64,000 bases of DNA from Brevundimonas vesicularis (GCF_027886425.1 NZ_CP115671.1:434001-498000), one strand, 5' to 3'; counted from the stretch's first letter, positions 47,251 to 55,707 are shown. The notes: generated from the letters alone by a model not told the origin. Made by a program: numbers and translations.

Positions 47251-48189
47251 CTAGACCGGATCGGTCGGCTTGGGCGTCACTGGCGCAGGCTCCGCCTGCG
47301 CCTTTGCGGGTTCGTCAGGCAGGGGGATGAACTCCAGATCGTCGGCGTTTGGCAGCATCATCCGGCCCGCCTTCCAATCGGCCTTGGCCTGATCGATGCG
47401 GGCCTGGCTGGAGGCGACGAAATTCCACCAGATCAGCCGTTCACCCACCGGCTCGCCGCCCAGGACCATGACGGTCGACTGGGTCAGGGCCTTGACCGTC
47501 GGCTCGGCCGTCGGCTCCAGCACAACCATCTGGCCCTCGTGGAAGGTGCGGTCGCCGACCTCGATCGAGCCCTTGGCCACATAGAGCGCGCGCTCGCTCA
47601 TGCCTCCGGCCCCTTTGCCGGAAGGCGGGGCGGTGCGCACGCCGGGCTGAAGCTCCCAGTGGATGTAGAACAGCGGCGACGACACCGGGACGGCCGCCTT
47701 GGCGCCGTAAGCCTCACCGGCCACCAGTCGCGCGAACAGGCCGCCGTTCTCGTAAACCGGCTGCGCGTCCTCGCCCAGGTGGTGGAAGGCCGGGTCCATC
47801 TCCTCGGCCTCGTCGGGCAGGGCGACCCAGGCCTGCATGCCGTGCATCGGCCCGCCCTTGCTCTTCTTCAGCGGATCGGTGCGCTCGGAATGGACGATGC
47901 CCTTGCCGGCGGTCATCCAGTTGACCTCGCCCGGCCGGATCGCCTGATCGTAGCCGAGATTGTCGTGGTGCATGATCTCGCCCTCGAACAGATAGGTCAG
48001 GGTCGACAGGCCGATGTGCGGATGCGGTCGCACGTCGATGGCCGTGGCGCCCGGCGCGAACTCCGCCGGTCCCATCTGGTCCAGGAAGATGAAGGGCCCG
48101 ACCATCCGGCGCGAATGGAAGGGCAGGACGCGCCCGACCTCGAACCCGCCCAGGTCCTTGCGGCGTGCGTCGATCACCAGTTCGATCAT
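47251..48189 (-). CDS. Pirin-family protein
   Basis: A bicupin of the pirin family; bacterial members include quercetinases and regulators of pyruvate metabolism. The 312 residues contain the metal-site motifs RPHPHIGLSTLTYLFEGEIMHHDNLG and GKGIVHSERTD in the N-terminal cupin, and PSGKGAGGMSERALYVAKGSIEVGD in the second. A 9-bp perfect inverted repeat (GGCGCAGGC, 47282-47290; GCCTGCGCC, 47294-47302) lies near the 3' end of the coding part. It is 39 bp downstream of an Lrp-type regulator on the same strand, so the two may form an operon. Confidence 0.92.
   Translation of the reverse strand: MIELVIDARRKDLGGFEVGRVLPFHSRRMVGPFIFLDQMGPAEFAPGATAIDVRPHPHIGLSTLTYLFEGEIMHHDNLGYDQAIRPGEVNWMTAGKGIVHSERTDPLKKSKGGPMHGMQAWVALPDEAEEMDPAFHHLGEDAQPVYENGGLFARLVAGEAYGAKAAVPVSSPLFYIHWELQPGVRTAPPSGKGAGGMSERALYVAKGSIEVGDRTFHEGQMVVLEPTAEPTVKALTQSTVMVLGGEPVGERLIWWNFVASSQARIDQAKADWKAGRMMLPNADDLEFIPLPDEPAKAQAEPAPVTPKPTDPV
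47282..47302. repeat. Intragenic hairpin near the pirin 3' end
   Basis: A perfect 9-bp inverted repeat with a 3-nt loop, translated as KAQAEPAP in the low-complexity C-terminal tail. It lies about 30 bp before the stop and could slow RNases or arise from a palindrome insertion. Confidence 0.6.
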
Positions 48190-48228
48190 GTGTCGGCTCC
48201 CAAAGCGGCCCGCGCCGCCTGAGCGACG

Positions 48229-48717
48229 TTATCCGACGTGAGGCGTGATGATGCCAAGAGGCAGTGCGGTCACATTCTTCACGCCGCGCGTGACGATGTG
48301 GCTTTCGCAGTCCGAGACGATGCCCAGCGCCAGCAGCTTCTCGCGCAGGAACAGGTCGAAGGCGTGCATGTCCGAGGTGATGATGCGCAGCACATAGTCC
48401 TCGCGCCCCGTGATGGTGGCGCACTGGACCACTTCCGGCCATTTGGCCACGGCGGCCTCGAAGACATTGAGATTGTCGGCCGAGGGCAGCATCAGTTTGA
48501 CGATGGCGTAGACCTCGAAGTCCAGGCCCAGCAGCTGCGCGTTCAGCAGGGTGACGCGCTTGGTGATCAGGCCGGAGTCTTCCAGCCGCTTGATCCGCCG
48601 CCAGCAGGGCGAGGCCGACAGTCCGACGCGATCGGCGACCTCTGCGACCGACAGCCCGGCGTCTTGTTGCAGGATATCCAGGATGCGGGCGTCGATGGGG
48701 TCGAGTTCGTCGGCCAA
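48229..48717 (-). CDS. Lrp/AsnC-family transcriptional regulator (likely Bkd regulator)
   Basis: A 162-residue feast/famine regulator: an N-terminal helix-turn-helix (DARILDILQQDAGLSVAEVADRVGLSASPCWRRIKRLEDSGLI) and a C-terminal RAM domain (VVQCATITGREDYVLRIITSDMHAFDLFLREKLLALGIV). It is divergent from the bkd operon, exactly as BkdR is in Pseudomonas, and most probably activates that operon in response to branched-chain amino acids. This assignment is inferred from position and family. Confidence 0.92.
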   Translation of the reverse strand: MADELDPIDARILDILQQDAGLSVAEVADRVGLSASPCWRRIKRLEDSGLITKRVTLLNAQLLGLDFEVYAIVKLMLPSADNLNVFEAAVAKWPEVVQCATITGREDYVLRIITSDMHAFDLFLREKLLALGIVSDCESHIVTRGVKNVTALPLGIITPHVG

Positions 48718-48854
48718 TGCGTTTCTCCGATTATGATTATCGCGAAATAAAATACCCGATATCGGGATTGCGCAAGGTCAAATTGAGCGAGCACCTGCTT
48801 AAGCGGCGTGTTATCACACGTCCAGAGGAAACACGGACGGACCCCAGAACGGAT
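48718..48854. promoter_or_regulatory. Divergent regulator-bkd control region
   Basis: 137 bp between the Lrp-type regulator and bkdA1, visibly more AT-rich near the regulator (GATTATGATTATCGCGAAATAAAATA) than anything nearby. A perfect 12-bp palindrome CCCGATATCGGG (48755-48766) is the best operator candidate for the Lrp-like dimer. Both promoters must lie here; no reliable -35/-10 pair can be assigned by eye. Confidence 0.65.
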
Positions 48855-50114
48855 ATGGACGCCCGCATGAACGACAAAATGAACAAAAAGAATAGCCAGC
48901 CCCTGTCCTTGCGCGTGCCGGAGCCGTCCGGCCGTCCCGGCGATACGCCGGACTTCAGCCATCTGCAGATGGACCCTGCCGGTGTCGTCGAACGGCCCGA
49001 GGTCGGATCGACGCCCTATCAGATGCGCGATCTCGCCTTCCGCCTGATTCGCGTGCTGGACGATGAGGGCGCCGCGGTCGGTTCGTGGAACCCGCGCCTG
49101 GATCCCGAGACGATGCGCCGGGGGCTGAAGGCCATGATCCTGACGCGCGCCTTCGATGACCGGATGCACCGCGCCCACCGCCAGGGCAAGACCAGCTTCT
49201 ATATGAAGTGCACCGGCGAAGAGGCCATCGCGGTCGCCCAGGGCATGATCCTGAGCCGCGAGGATATGGGCTTCCCCACCTATCGCCAGCAGGGGCTTTT
49301 GATCGCGCGCGGCTATCCGCTGGTCGCGATGATGAACCAGATCTATTCGAACGCCGAAGATCCGATCAAAGGCCGCCAGCTGCCGATCATGTATTCGGCC
49401 AAGGACTACGGCTTCTTTACGATCAGCGGCAATCTGGGCACCCAGGTCCCGCAGGCCGTCGGCTGGGCCATGGCCAGCGCCTACAAGGGCGACGACAAGA
49501 TCGCCATCAGCTGGATCGGCGACGGCGCCACGGCAGAAGGCGATTTCCACAACGCCCTGACCTTCGCCTCCGTCTATCGCGCCCCGGTCATCCTGAACGT
49601 CGTCAACAACCAGTGGGCCATCAGCTCCTTCCAGGGCATCGCCGGCGGGCTTGAGACCACCTTCGCCTCAAAGGCCATCGGCTATGGCCTTCCGGCCTTG
49701 CGAGTGGACGGCAACGACTTCCTGGCGGTCTGGGCGGCGACCCAGTGGGCCGAGGAAAGGGCGCGGTCGAACCAGGGGGCGACGGTGATCGAGCTGTTCA
49801 CCTATCGCGGCGCCCCGCACTCGACCTCCGACGACCCCAGCCGCTATCGCCCCGGCGACGAGCATGAGAACTGGCCGCTGGGCGATCCGATCGAACGTCT
49901 GCGCCAGCATCTGACCGTCATCGGCGAATGGGACGACGAACGTCACGCCGCCGCGCTGAAGGACGCCGTCGAACAGGTCCGCGCCGCCGGCAAGGAATCC
50001 GAAGCCATCGGCACCTTGGGCCAGTCGCGCCCCAGCGTGAAGACGATGTTTGAAGAGGTCTATGCGACCGAAGACTGGCGCCTGATCGAACAGCGCCGCG
50101 AGGTGGGGGTCTGA
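48855..50114 (+). CDS. bkdA1: Branched-chain 2-oxoacid dehydrogenase E1 alpha
   Basis: ThDP-binding half of the E1 decarboxylase for 2-oxo acids from valine, leucine and isoleucine. The 419-residue product matches Pseudomonas BkdA1: LRVPEPSGRPG near the N terminus, FPTYRQQGLLI, IMYSAKDYGFFTISGNLGTQ, the ThDP motif GDGATAEGDFHNALTF...NVVNNQW, and the phosphorylation-loop segment YRGAPHSTSDDPSRYRP. The ATG at 48855 is one of several in-frame starts (also 48867 and 48879); the N-terminal Asn/Lys-rich residues are not conserved. First gene of the operon. Confidence 0.96.
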   Translation: MDARMNDKMNKKNSQPLSLRVPEPSGRPGDTPDFSHLQMDPAGVVERPEVGSTPYQMRDLAFRLIRVLDDEGAAVGSWNPRLDPETMRRGLKAMILTRAFDDRMHRAHRQGKTSFYMKCTGEEAIAVAQGMILSREDMGFPTYRQQGLLIARGYPLVAMMNQIYSNAEDPIKGRQLPIMYSAKDYGFFTISGNLGTQVPQAVGWAMASAYKGDDKIAISWIGDGATAEGDFHNALTFASVYRAPVILNVVNNQWAISSFQGIAGGLETTFASKAIGYGLPALRVDGNDFLAVWAATQWAEERARSNQGATVIELFTYRGAPHSTSDDPSRYRPGDEHENWPLGDPIERLRQHLTVIGEWDDERHAAALKDAVEQVRAAGKESEAIGTLGQSRPSVKTMFEEVYATEDWRLIEQRREVGV

Positions 50115-50116
50115 CC

Positions 50117-51241
50117 ATGAGCGAGCAAACCACCTTCACCGAAGCCGATCGCAACGACGGCGTCGAGCCCGACATGGTCGACCAGAACGCCGCCCCCGCC
50201 TCGGAAGCGACGGGCGCGGGCGTGGTCCCCATGAACATGATCCAGGCGCTGAACTCGGCCATCGACGTCAAGATGGCCGAAGACGCCAACGTCCTGTCGT
50301 TCGGCGAGGACGCCGGCTATTTCGGCGGCGTCTTCCGCGTCACCGACAAGCTGCAGCAGAAGCACGGCCTGACCCGCAGCTTCGACGCCCCGATCTCGGA
50401 ATGCGGCATCGTCGCGGCCGCCATCGGCATGGGCGCCTATGGTCTGCGTCCCGTCGTCGAAATCCAGTTCGCCGACTACATCTATCCAGCCTACGATCAG
50501 ATCGTCTCCGAGGCGGCCAAGATGCGCTACCGCTCGGGCGGTCAGTTCACCTCGCCGATCACGGTGCGCAGCCCTTACGGCGGCGGCATCTTCGGCGGTC
50601 AGACCCACAGCCAGTCCCCTGAAAGCCTGTTCACCCATATCGCGGGCCTGAAGGTCGTCATTCCGTCCAACCCCTATGACGCCAAGGGCCTGCTGACCGC
50701 CGCCATCGAGGATGACGATCCGGTCGTCTTCTTCGAGCCGAAACGCCTCTACAACGGCCCATTCGACGGCTGGCACGAGAAGCCGGTCAGCCCGTGGAAG
50801 TCGCAAGAATTGGCCCAGGTCCCGACCGGCAAATATGTCGAGCCGATCGGCAAGGCGCGTGTGATGCGCGAAGGAAACGACGTCACTATCCTGGCCTATG
50901 GGACCATGGTCTGGGTCGCCCTGGCCGGGGCGGAGCACGCGGGCGTGGACGCCGAGGTCATCGACCTGCGCTCGCTTGTGCCGCTGGACATCGAAGCCAT
51001 CGAGGCCTCGGTGAAGAAGACCGGCCGCTGCGTCATCGTGCATGAGGCGCCCAAGACCTCGGGCTTCGGCGGCGAGCTGTCGGCCCTGGTGCAGGAGCGC
51101 TGCTTCTATTCGTTGGAGGCGCCGATCGCGCGCGTCACCGGTTGGGACACGCCCTATCCGCACGCTTTCGAATGGGAATATTTCCCCGGGCCGCAACGGG
51201 TCGCAGACGCCTTGAAGAGCGTCATGACGGGAGGTCGATAG
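50117..51241 (+). CDS. bkdA2: Branched-chain 2-oxoacid dehydrogenase E1 beta
   Basis: Beta half of E1. The 374 residues carry GEDAGYFGGVFRVTDKLQ, FDAPISECGIVAAAIGMGAYGLRPVVEIQFADY, YRSGGQFTSPITVRSPYGGGIFGGQTHSQSPES and VHEAPKTSGFGGEL. It has an acidic, Ala-rich extension of about 38 residues before the usual N terminus (NMIQALNSAI); translation could instead start at the ATG pair near 50231, but the ATG at 50117 is just 2 bases past the bkdA1 stop. Works as a heterotetramer with bkdA1. Confidence 0.96.
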   Translation: MSEQTTFTEADRNDGVEPDMVDQNAAPASEATGAGVVPMNMIQALNSAIDVKMAEDANVLSFGEDAGYFGGVFRVTDKLQQKHGLTRSFDAPISECGIVAAAIGMGAYGLRPVVEIQFADYIYPAYDQIVSEAAKMRYRSGGQFTSPITVRSPYGGGIFGGQTHSQSPESLFTHIAGLKVVIPSNPYDAKGLLTAAIEDDDPVVFFEPKRLYNGPFDGWHEKPVSPWKSQELAQVPTGKYVEPIGKARVMREGNDVTILAYGTMVWVALAGAEHAGVDAEVIDLRSLVPLDIEAIEASVKKTGRCVIVHEAPKTSGFGGELSALVQERCFYSLEAPIARVTGWDTPYPHAFEWEYFPGPQRVADALKSVMTGGR

Positions 51242-51242
51242 G

Positions 51243-52919
51243 ATGGGTCGTTTCGTCTTCAAACTGCCCGACGTGGGCGAAGGCACCGCCGAGGCCGAAC
51301 TGGTCGGATGGCACGTCAAGGTCGGCGATGTCGTCGCCGAGGACCAGATCGTCGCCGACGTCATGACCGACAAGGCCACGGTCGAGATCACCGCCCCGGT
51401 CAGCGGCAAGGTCGTCGCCCTGCACGGCGAACCCGGCGCCATGGTGCCGGTGCGCGGTCCTCTGGTGGAGTTCGAGGTCGAGGGGGCGGGCAATGCCGAT
51501 GACGCCCCGACGCCTGCCGCCCCTGCCGTCGCCAAACCGGACCCCGCGCCCGTGGTCGCCGAAGCGCCGAAGGTTGAGACGCCGGCAGCCCCCGCTGTCG
51601 AGGCGCCGACATCCGGCAACTATGTCTTCAAACTGCCTGACGTCGGTGAAGGCACAGCCGAGGCCGAGCTGGTCGGCTGGCACGTCAAGGTCGGGGATGC
51701 GGTCGAGGAAGACCAGATCATCGCCGATATCATGACCGACAAGGCCACGGTCGAAATCACCTCGCCGGTCGCCGGAACGGTCGTCGCCCTATACGGCGAG
51801 GCGGGCAAGTCGGTGCCGGTCGGCGGGCCTCTGGTGGCGTTCGACGTCGAGGGTCGGGGCAATGTCTCGACGCCGGCTTCAGCTTCGGCCCCCTCCACCG
51901 CTTCGCGGTCCCCTTCCCCCGATGGGGGAGGATCGAAAGCGGCGCCCGCACCGAAATCTCCCCCGCCGGGGGAGCACCCGCGCAGCGGGGGAGGGGGCAA
52001 GCCTGTTCCCGCCCTGACCGGACGTGCGCCCGGCGAACGCCCGTCGGCCTCGCCGGCCGTGCGCAATCGTGCGCGGGATCTGGGCGTCGATCTGACCTTC
52101 GTGCCCGGTTCCGGCCCGGCGGGTCGGATCACGCACGAGGATCTGGACGGCTTTATCGCGCGCGGCGGTTCGCAACCCGCATCGGCGCCGTCCGGCGGCG
52201 GCTCGACCTATGCGAAGGCGCAAGGGACGACCGAGGTCAAGATCATCGGCCTGCGCCGCAAGATTGCGGAGAAGATGGCCGAGAGCGTGCGCCGCATTCC
52301 CCACATCACCTATGTCGAGGAAATCGACATGACGGCGGTGGAGGAGCTGCGCGCTCACCTGAACGCGACGAAGTCCAAGGACCAGCCCAAGCTGAACGTC
52401 CTGCCCTTTATCGCCCGCGCCATCGTGGTCGCCCTGCGCGACCAGCCCCAGATCAACGCCACCTATGACGACGAAGCCGGCATCCTGACCCAGCACGCCC
52501 CGGTCCATCTGGGCATCGCCGCCCAGACGCCGAACGGCCTGATGGTGCCGGTGGTGCGACACGCCGAGGCGCGCGACCCCTACGATACGGCGCTGGAAAT
52601 CGCGCGTGTGTCGGGGGCGGCCAAGGACGGGTCGGCCAAGCGCGAGGAACTGTCGGGTTCGACCATCACCATCACCTCGCTGGGCACGCTGGGCGGGGTG
52701 GTCCATACCCCGATCATCAACCACCCCGAGGTCGCCATCGTCGGTCCCAACAAGATCGCCGAACGGGTCGTGGTCAAGGACGGCCAGATGGTCGTACGCA
52801 AGATGATGAACCTGTCGTCCAGCTTCGATCACCGCATCGTCGACGGACACGACGCGGCGGTGTTCGTGCAGCGGATCAAGGGGCTTCTGGAGAACCCGGC
52901 GACGCTGTGGATGGGGTGA
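51243..52919 (+). CDS. bkdB: Branched-chain 2-oxoacid dehydrogenase E2 with two lipoyl domains
   Basis: Core acyltransferase of the complex. The 558 residues hold two lipoyl domains (about 3-83 and 126-206; lipoyl lysines 44 and 167 in MTDKAT), which share about 65 of 81 residues, a low-complexity linker (207-265), the E1/E3-binding domain (268-305) and the catalytic domain ending in SFDHRIVDGHDA (His530, Asp534). The linker includes 37 residues (216-252) encoded by a REP-like inverted pair. Pseudomonas BkdB has one lipoyl domain, so the duplication is notable. It starts 1 base after the bkdA2 stop. Confidence 0.96.
   Translation: MGRFVFKLPDVGEGTAEAELVGWHVKVGDVVAEDQIVADVMTDKATVEITAPVSGKVVALHGEPGAMVPVRGPLVEFEVEGAGNADDAPTPAAPAVAKPDPAPVVAEAPKVETPAAPAVEAPTSGNYVFKLPDVGEGTAEAELVGWHVKVGDAVEEDQIIADIMTDKATVEITSPVAGTVVALYGEAGKSVPVGGPLVAFDVEGRGNVSTPASASAPSTASRSPSPDGGGSKAAPAPKSPPPGEHPRSGGGGKPVPALTGRAPGERPSASPAVRNRARDLGVDLTFVPGSGPAGRITHEDLDGFIARGGSQPASAPSGGGSTYAKAQGTTEVKIIGLRRKIAEKMAESVRRIPHITYVEEIDMTAVEELRAHLNATKSKDQPKLNVLPFIARAIVVALRDQPQINATYDDEAGILTQHAPVHLGIAAQTPNGLMVPVVRHAEARDPYDTALEIARVSGAAKDGSAKREELSGSTITITSLGTLGGVVHTPIINHPEVAIVGPNKIAERVVVKDGQMVVRKMMNLSSSFDHRIVDGHDAAVFVQRIKGLLENPATLWMG
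51888..51998. repeat. Inverted pair of REP-like palindromes inside bkdB
   Basis: Two copies face each other: 51888-51929 (reverse orientation) and 51957-51998 (forward), with matching ends GCCCCCTCC and GGAGGGGGC. The first copy matches the intergenic element at 4185-4227 in 42 of 43 positions over 51887-51929. The total of 111 bp equals 37 codons and starts exactly at a codon, so the frame is preserved (residues 216-252). Confidence 0.92.
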
Positions 52920-53049
52920 TGCCCATTTCCTAAGCGGGAAAGCGAGGTCCGCCCGCGTCTATGGCTATCACCTCGAAATCGGCGCCATGGCTCTTGATGA
53001 TCCTCTTTCCTCGCCGAGAGAGGATCATCGGGATTGGAAGGGTAATGTG

Positions 53050-53508
53050 ATGCGGCAAATCAAAGTCAAAGCGCTGACCTTCGGCGCCAGCCTGCTAGCA
53101 GCCGTCGGCGTCGTCGCCTCGTCCGCTAACGCCTGCGTTCCCGAGCCGCCGCCGGCTTGGTCGTTTCTGCTACGGACCGATGGGCCGGCGCTGTTCATCG
53201 GGCGCGTGACGACCGTGGAGCGTTTGGCTGAACCCAGCCGGACGCCGACCATCGAGGTCATTCAATCCAAGGCGACCATCGCCAGAATGGAAACGCTTCA
53301 AGGCGCGCCGCAAGAGACATACACCCTGACCGCTGCAGAAACCGCCCGTCCGTTGGGCGGCTATCAAGGCATGATTTGCGTCGATTTTCAGCGCGTCAAA
53401 CCCGGCGACGTCGTACTGGCCATGGAAACCCAGACCGGCGCGGTCCGTGTTTTCGAGCCCCAGCAAGTTCCTCCGCAGTTCAGCACCCGCCTTGAGGCCT
53501 ATCGTTGA
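53050..53508 (+). CDS. Secreted hypothetical protein inside the bkd operon
   Basis: No family recognised. The 152-residue precursor has a signal peptide ending SSANA, then a mature start at Cys (CVPEPP), a LFIGRVTTVERL strand, a TLQGAPQETYTLTAAET segment and a second Cys in GMICVDFQRVKPGDVVLAM. A cysteine at the mature N terminus and the strand pattern recall NTR/TIMP-like folds, but this is a guess. The ATG at 53050 was preferred over 52987 as it starts the signal. It lies 130 bp after bkdB and its stop overlaps the lpd start (TTGA). Confidence 0.7.
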   Translation: MRQIKVKALTFGASLLAAVGVVASSANACVPEPPPAWSFLLRTDGPALFIGRVTTVERLAEPSRTPTIEVIQSKATIARMETLQGAPQETYTLTAAETARPLGGYQGMICVDFQRVKPGDVVLAMETQTGAVRVFEPQQVPPQFSTRLEAYR

Positions 53509-54902
53509 CCCAGACCCTGAAAACCAAAGTCCTGATCATCGGGGCGGGCACCGGCGGCTATGTCGCCGGCATTCGCTGCGGCCAGCTGGGCCTCGACACC
53601 GTGCTGGTGGACGGCGGCGACGGGCTGGGCGGCACCTGCCTGAACGTCGGCTGTATTCCGTCCAAGGCCATCATCCATGCGGCGGGCAAGTTCGAGACGG
53701 TGGCCAAGGCGGCCGGCGGCGGGATGCTGGGCATCACGGCGGCGGCGCCGGCCATCGACCTGTCGCAGACGGTCGAATGGAAGGACGGCATCGTCCGTAA
53801 GCTGAACGCCGGCGTCGCGGCCCTGCTGAAGAAGGCCAAGGTCAAGGTCATCAAGGGCTGGGCCGAGTTCGCCGACGCCAAGACCTGCGTGGTGAAGACC
53901 GACGAAGGCGACATCCGTATCACTGCCGAACACGTCATCCTGGCGACGGGGTCCGAGCCGGTTGAACTGCCCTTCCTGCCGTTCGGCGGCGACGTCATTT
54001 CCTCGACCGAGGCGCTGAGCCTGTCAGAGGTCCCCAAGAAGCTGGTCGTCGTCGGCGGCGGCTATATCGGCCTGGAACTGGGCATCGCCTATCGCAAGCT
54101 GGGCGCCGAGGTGGCCATCGTCGAAATGGCCGACCGCATCCTGCCGCTCTACGACAAGGCTCTGACCGATCCGGTCGCCAAGTGGCTGGAGAAGCACGGG
54201 GTCGAACTGCATCTGGGCGCACGCGCCGGGGGCTTCGGCGACGGTAAGCTGTCGATCACGACGAAGGACGGCGAGCCGCTGCAACTGGATGCCGACAAGG
54301 TGCTGGTCACGGTTGGCCGGCGTCCGCGTACGCAGGGCTGGGGTCTGGAGAACATGGGCGTGGCCATGGCTGGCCCGTTCGTGAAGATCGACCAGCGCTG
54401 CGCCACCAGCATGAAGAACGTCTGGGCGGTCGGCGACCTGACCGGCGAACCCATGCTGGCGCACAAAGGCTCGGCCCAGGGCGAGGTGGTCGCCGAAATC
54501 ATCGCCGGCCACGACCGCATCTTCGATCCCGTCACCATCGCCGCCGTCTGTTTCACCGAGCCGGAGATCGTTTCGGCCGGTCTGGGCCCGAACGAGGTCG
54601 CGGGCCGTGACGATGTGATCCAGTCGGTCTTCCCCTTCGCCGCTATCGGTCGCGCCCTGGCCATCGAGGCGGGCGAGGACGGCGGCTTCGTGCGGGTGAT
54701 CGCGTCCAAGACCGACCACCGCATCCTGGGCATCCAGGCGGTGGGCCAGCATGTGTCGGAACTCTCCAACAGCTTCGCCCAGATGCTGGAGATGGGCGCA
54801 GTGCTGGAAGACATCGCCGGGACGATTCACGTCCACCCGACGCTGGGCGAAGCCTTCCATGAGGCCAGCCTGCGCGTCCTCGGGCACGCCATCCACATCT
54901 GA
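53505..54902 (+). CDS. lpd: Dihydrolipoyl dehydrogenase (E3 of the branched-chain complex)
   Basis: Reoxidises dihydrolipoamide on E2 with FAD and NAD. The 465 residues show the FAD motif LIIGAGTGGYVAGIRCGQLG, the redox disulfide GGTCLNVGCIPSK (Cys45, Cys50), the NAD motif VVVGGGYIGLELGIAYRKLG and the active-site HVHPTLGEAFHEA. The start codon is TTG at 53505, overlapping the upstream ORF stop (TTGA). As the last gene of the bkd set it is probably dedicated to that complex, like LpdV in Pseudomonas. Its stop abuts the convergent SDR stop (TGATCA). Confidence 0.95.
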   Translation: MTQTLKTKVLIIGAGTGGYVAGIRCGQLGLDTVLVDGGDGLGGTCLNVGCIPSKAIIHAAGKFETVAKAAGGGMLGITAAAPAIDLSQTVEWKDGIVRKLNAGVAALLKKAKVKVIKGWAEFADAKTCVVKTDEGDIRITAEHVILATGSEPVELPFLPFGGDVISSTEALSLSEVPKKLVVVGGGYIGLELGIAYRKLGAEVAIVEMADRILPLYDKALTDPVAKWLEKHGVELHLGARAGGFGDGKLSITTKDGEPLQLDADKVLVTVGRRPRTQGWGLENMGVAMAGPFVKIDQRCATSMKNVWAVGDLTGEPMLAHKGSAQGEVVAEIIAGHDRIFDPVTIAAVCFTEPEIVSAGLGPNEVAGRDDVIQSVFPFAAIGRALAIEAGEDGGFVRVIASKTDHRILGIQAVGQHVSELSNSFAQMLEMGAVLEDIAGTIHVHPTLGEAFHEASLRVLGHAIHI

Positions 54903-55700
54903 TCAGATCCGGTCCAGCCGCTTCGCGTGGTTCGCCACCATGCGGAGCGCCAGGCCATCGGGCAGGAAGCGAGCCAGTCCGGCCATGACATTGTTCATGA
55001 CGCCGGGTGTGACGCTGGGACGGTTGGCCTCGCAGGCGTCATGGCCGATGCGCGCCACGCGCGCGGCGTCCATCCACATCCAGGCCGGATAGGCGATGGA
55101 GACCTGCTCGCGCGAACCGTTGACGTCGTGGAATTCTGTCAGGGTGTAGCCGGGGTTCAGCACCGTCACGTGAACGCCGGTTCCCTGCGTCTCCAGATGC
55201 AAGCCCTGCGAGGCCTTAATTAGGAAGCTCTTGATCGGCCCGTACAGGGTGTCGCCGCCGGTCGCGGGGATCTGGCCGGCCAGCGAGGCGACGTTCAGCA
55301 CTCGGCCGAAGCCGCGCTGGATCATGCCAGGCAGCAACAGGCGCGACAGCTCGACCGGCGCGGTCAGCATGACCTGGATCATGGCGCGGTGGGCGCTCAG
55401 GTCGGTGTCCAGAAAGCCGGTGACCCGACTGAAACCCGCATTGTTGACCAGGCCGTCGACGGTCAGGCCGCGGGCCTCGATGGTCGCGACCAGCCGCTCG
55501 GGCGCCGCGGGGTCGGACAGGTCTTCGGGGATCACGGTCGCGGTCACGCCGTGGGCGGCGGTCAGGTCGTCGGCTAGGGCCTGCAACGGGGCTTGGCGAC
55601 GCGCCGTCAGAATCACATTCCAACCCTCGGCCACATAGATCCGGGCCAGGGCCGCGCCGATGCCGGCGGAGGCGCCGGTGATCAGAACGGTTCGGTTCAC
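54903..55700 (-). CDS. Short-chain dehydrogenase/reductase
   Basis: A 265-residue SDR with the nucleotide motif TGASAGIGAALARIYV at the N terminus, VNNAGFS, the catalytic Ser in LNVASLAG and YGPIK (Tyr/Lys). The substrate is unknown. I chose the GTG at 55700, 7 bases past the Rrf2 gene stop; the open frame extends to 55742, overlapping that gene. It is probably co-transcribed with the Rrf2 regulator. Confidence 0.87.
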   Translation of the reverse strand: MNRTVLITGASAGIGAALARIYVAEGWNVILTARRQAPLQALADDLTAAHGVTATVIPEDLSDPAAPERLVATIEARGLTVDGLVNNAGFSRVTGFLDTDLSAHRAMIQVMLTAPVELSRLLLPGMIQRGFGRVLNVASLAGQIPATGGDTLYGPIKSFLIKASQGLHLETQGTGVHVTVLNPGYTLTEFHDVNGSREQVSIAYPAWMWMDAARVARIGHDACEANRPSVTPGVMNNVMAGLARFLPDGLALRMVANHAKRLDRI

Positions 55701-55707
55701 GGCGCGA

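Noticed and set aside
53483..53500. CTTGAGGC before lpd as a sixth hairpin repeat
   Set aside because: Only the 3' flank matches; the TACCGC and inner stem parts are missing.
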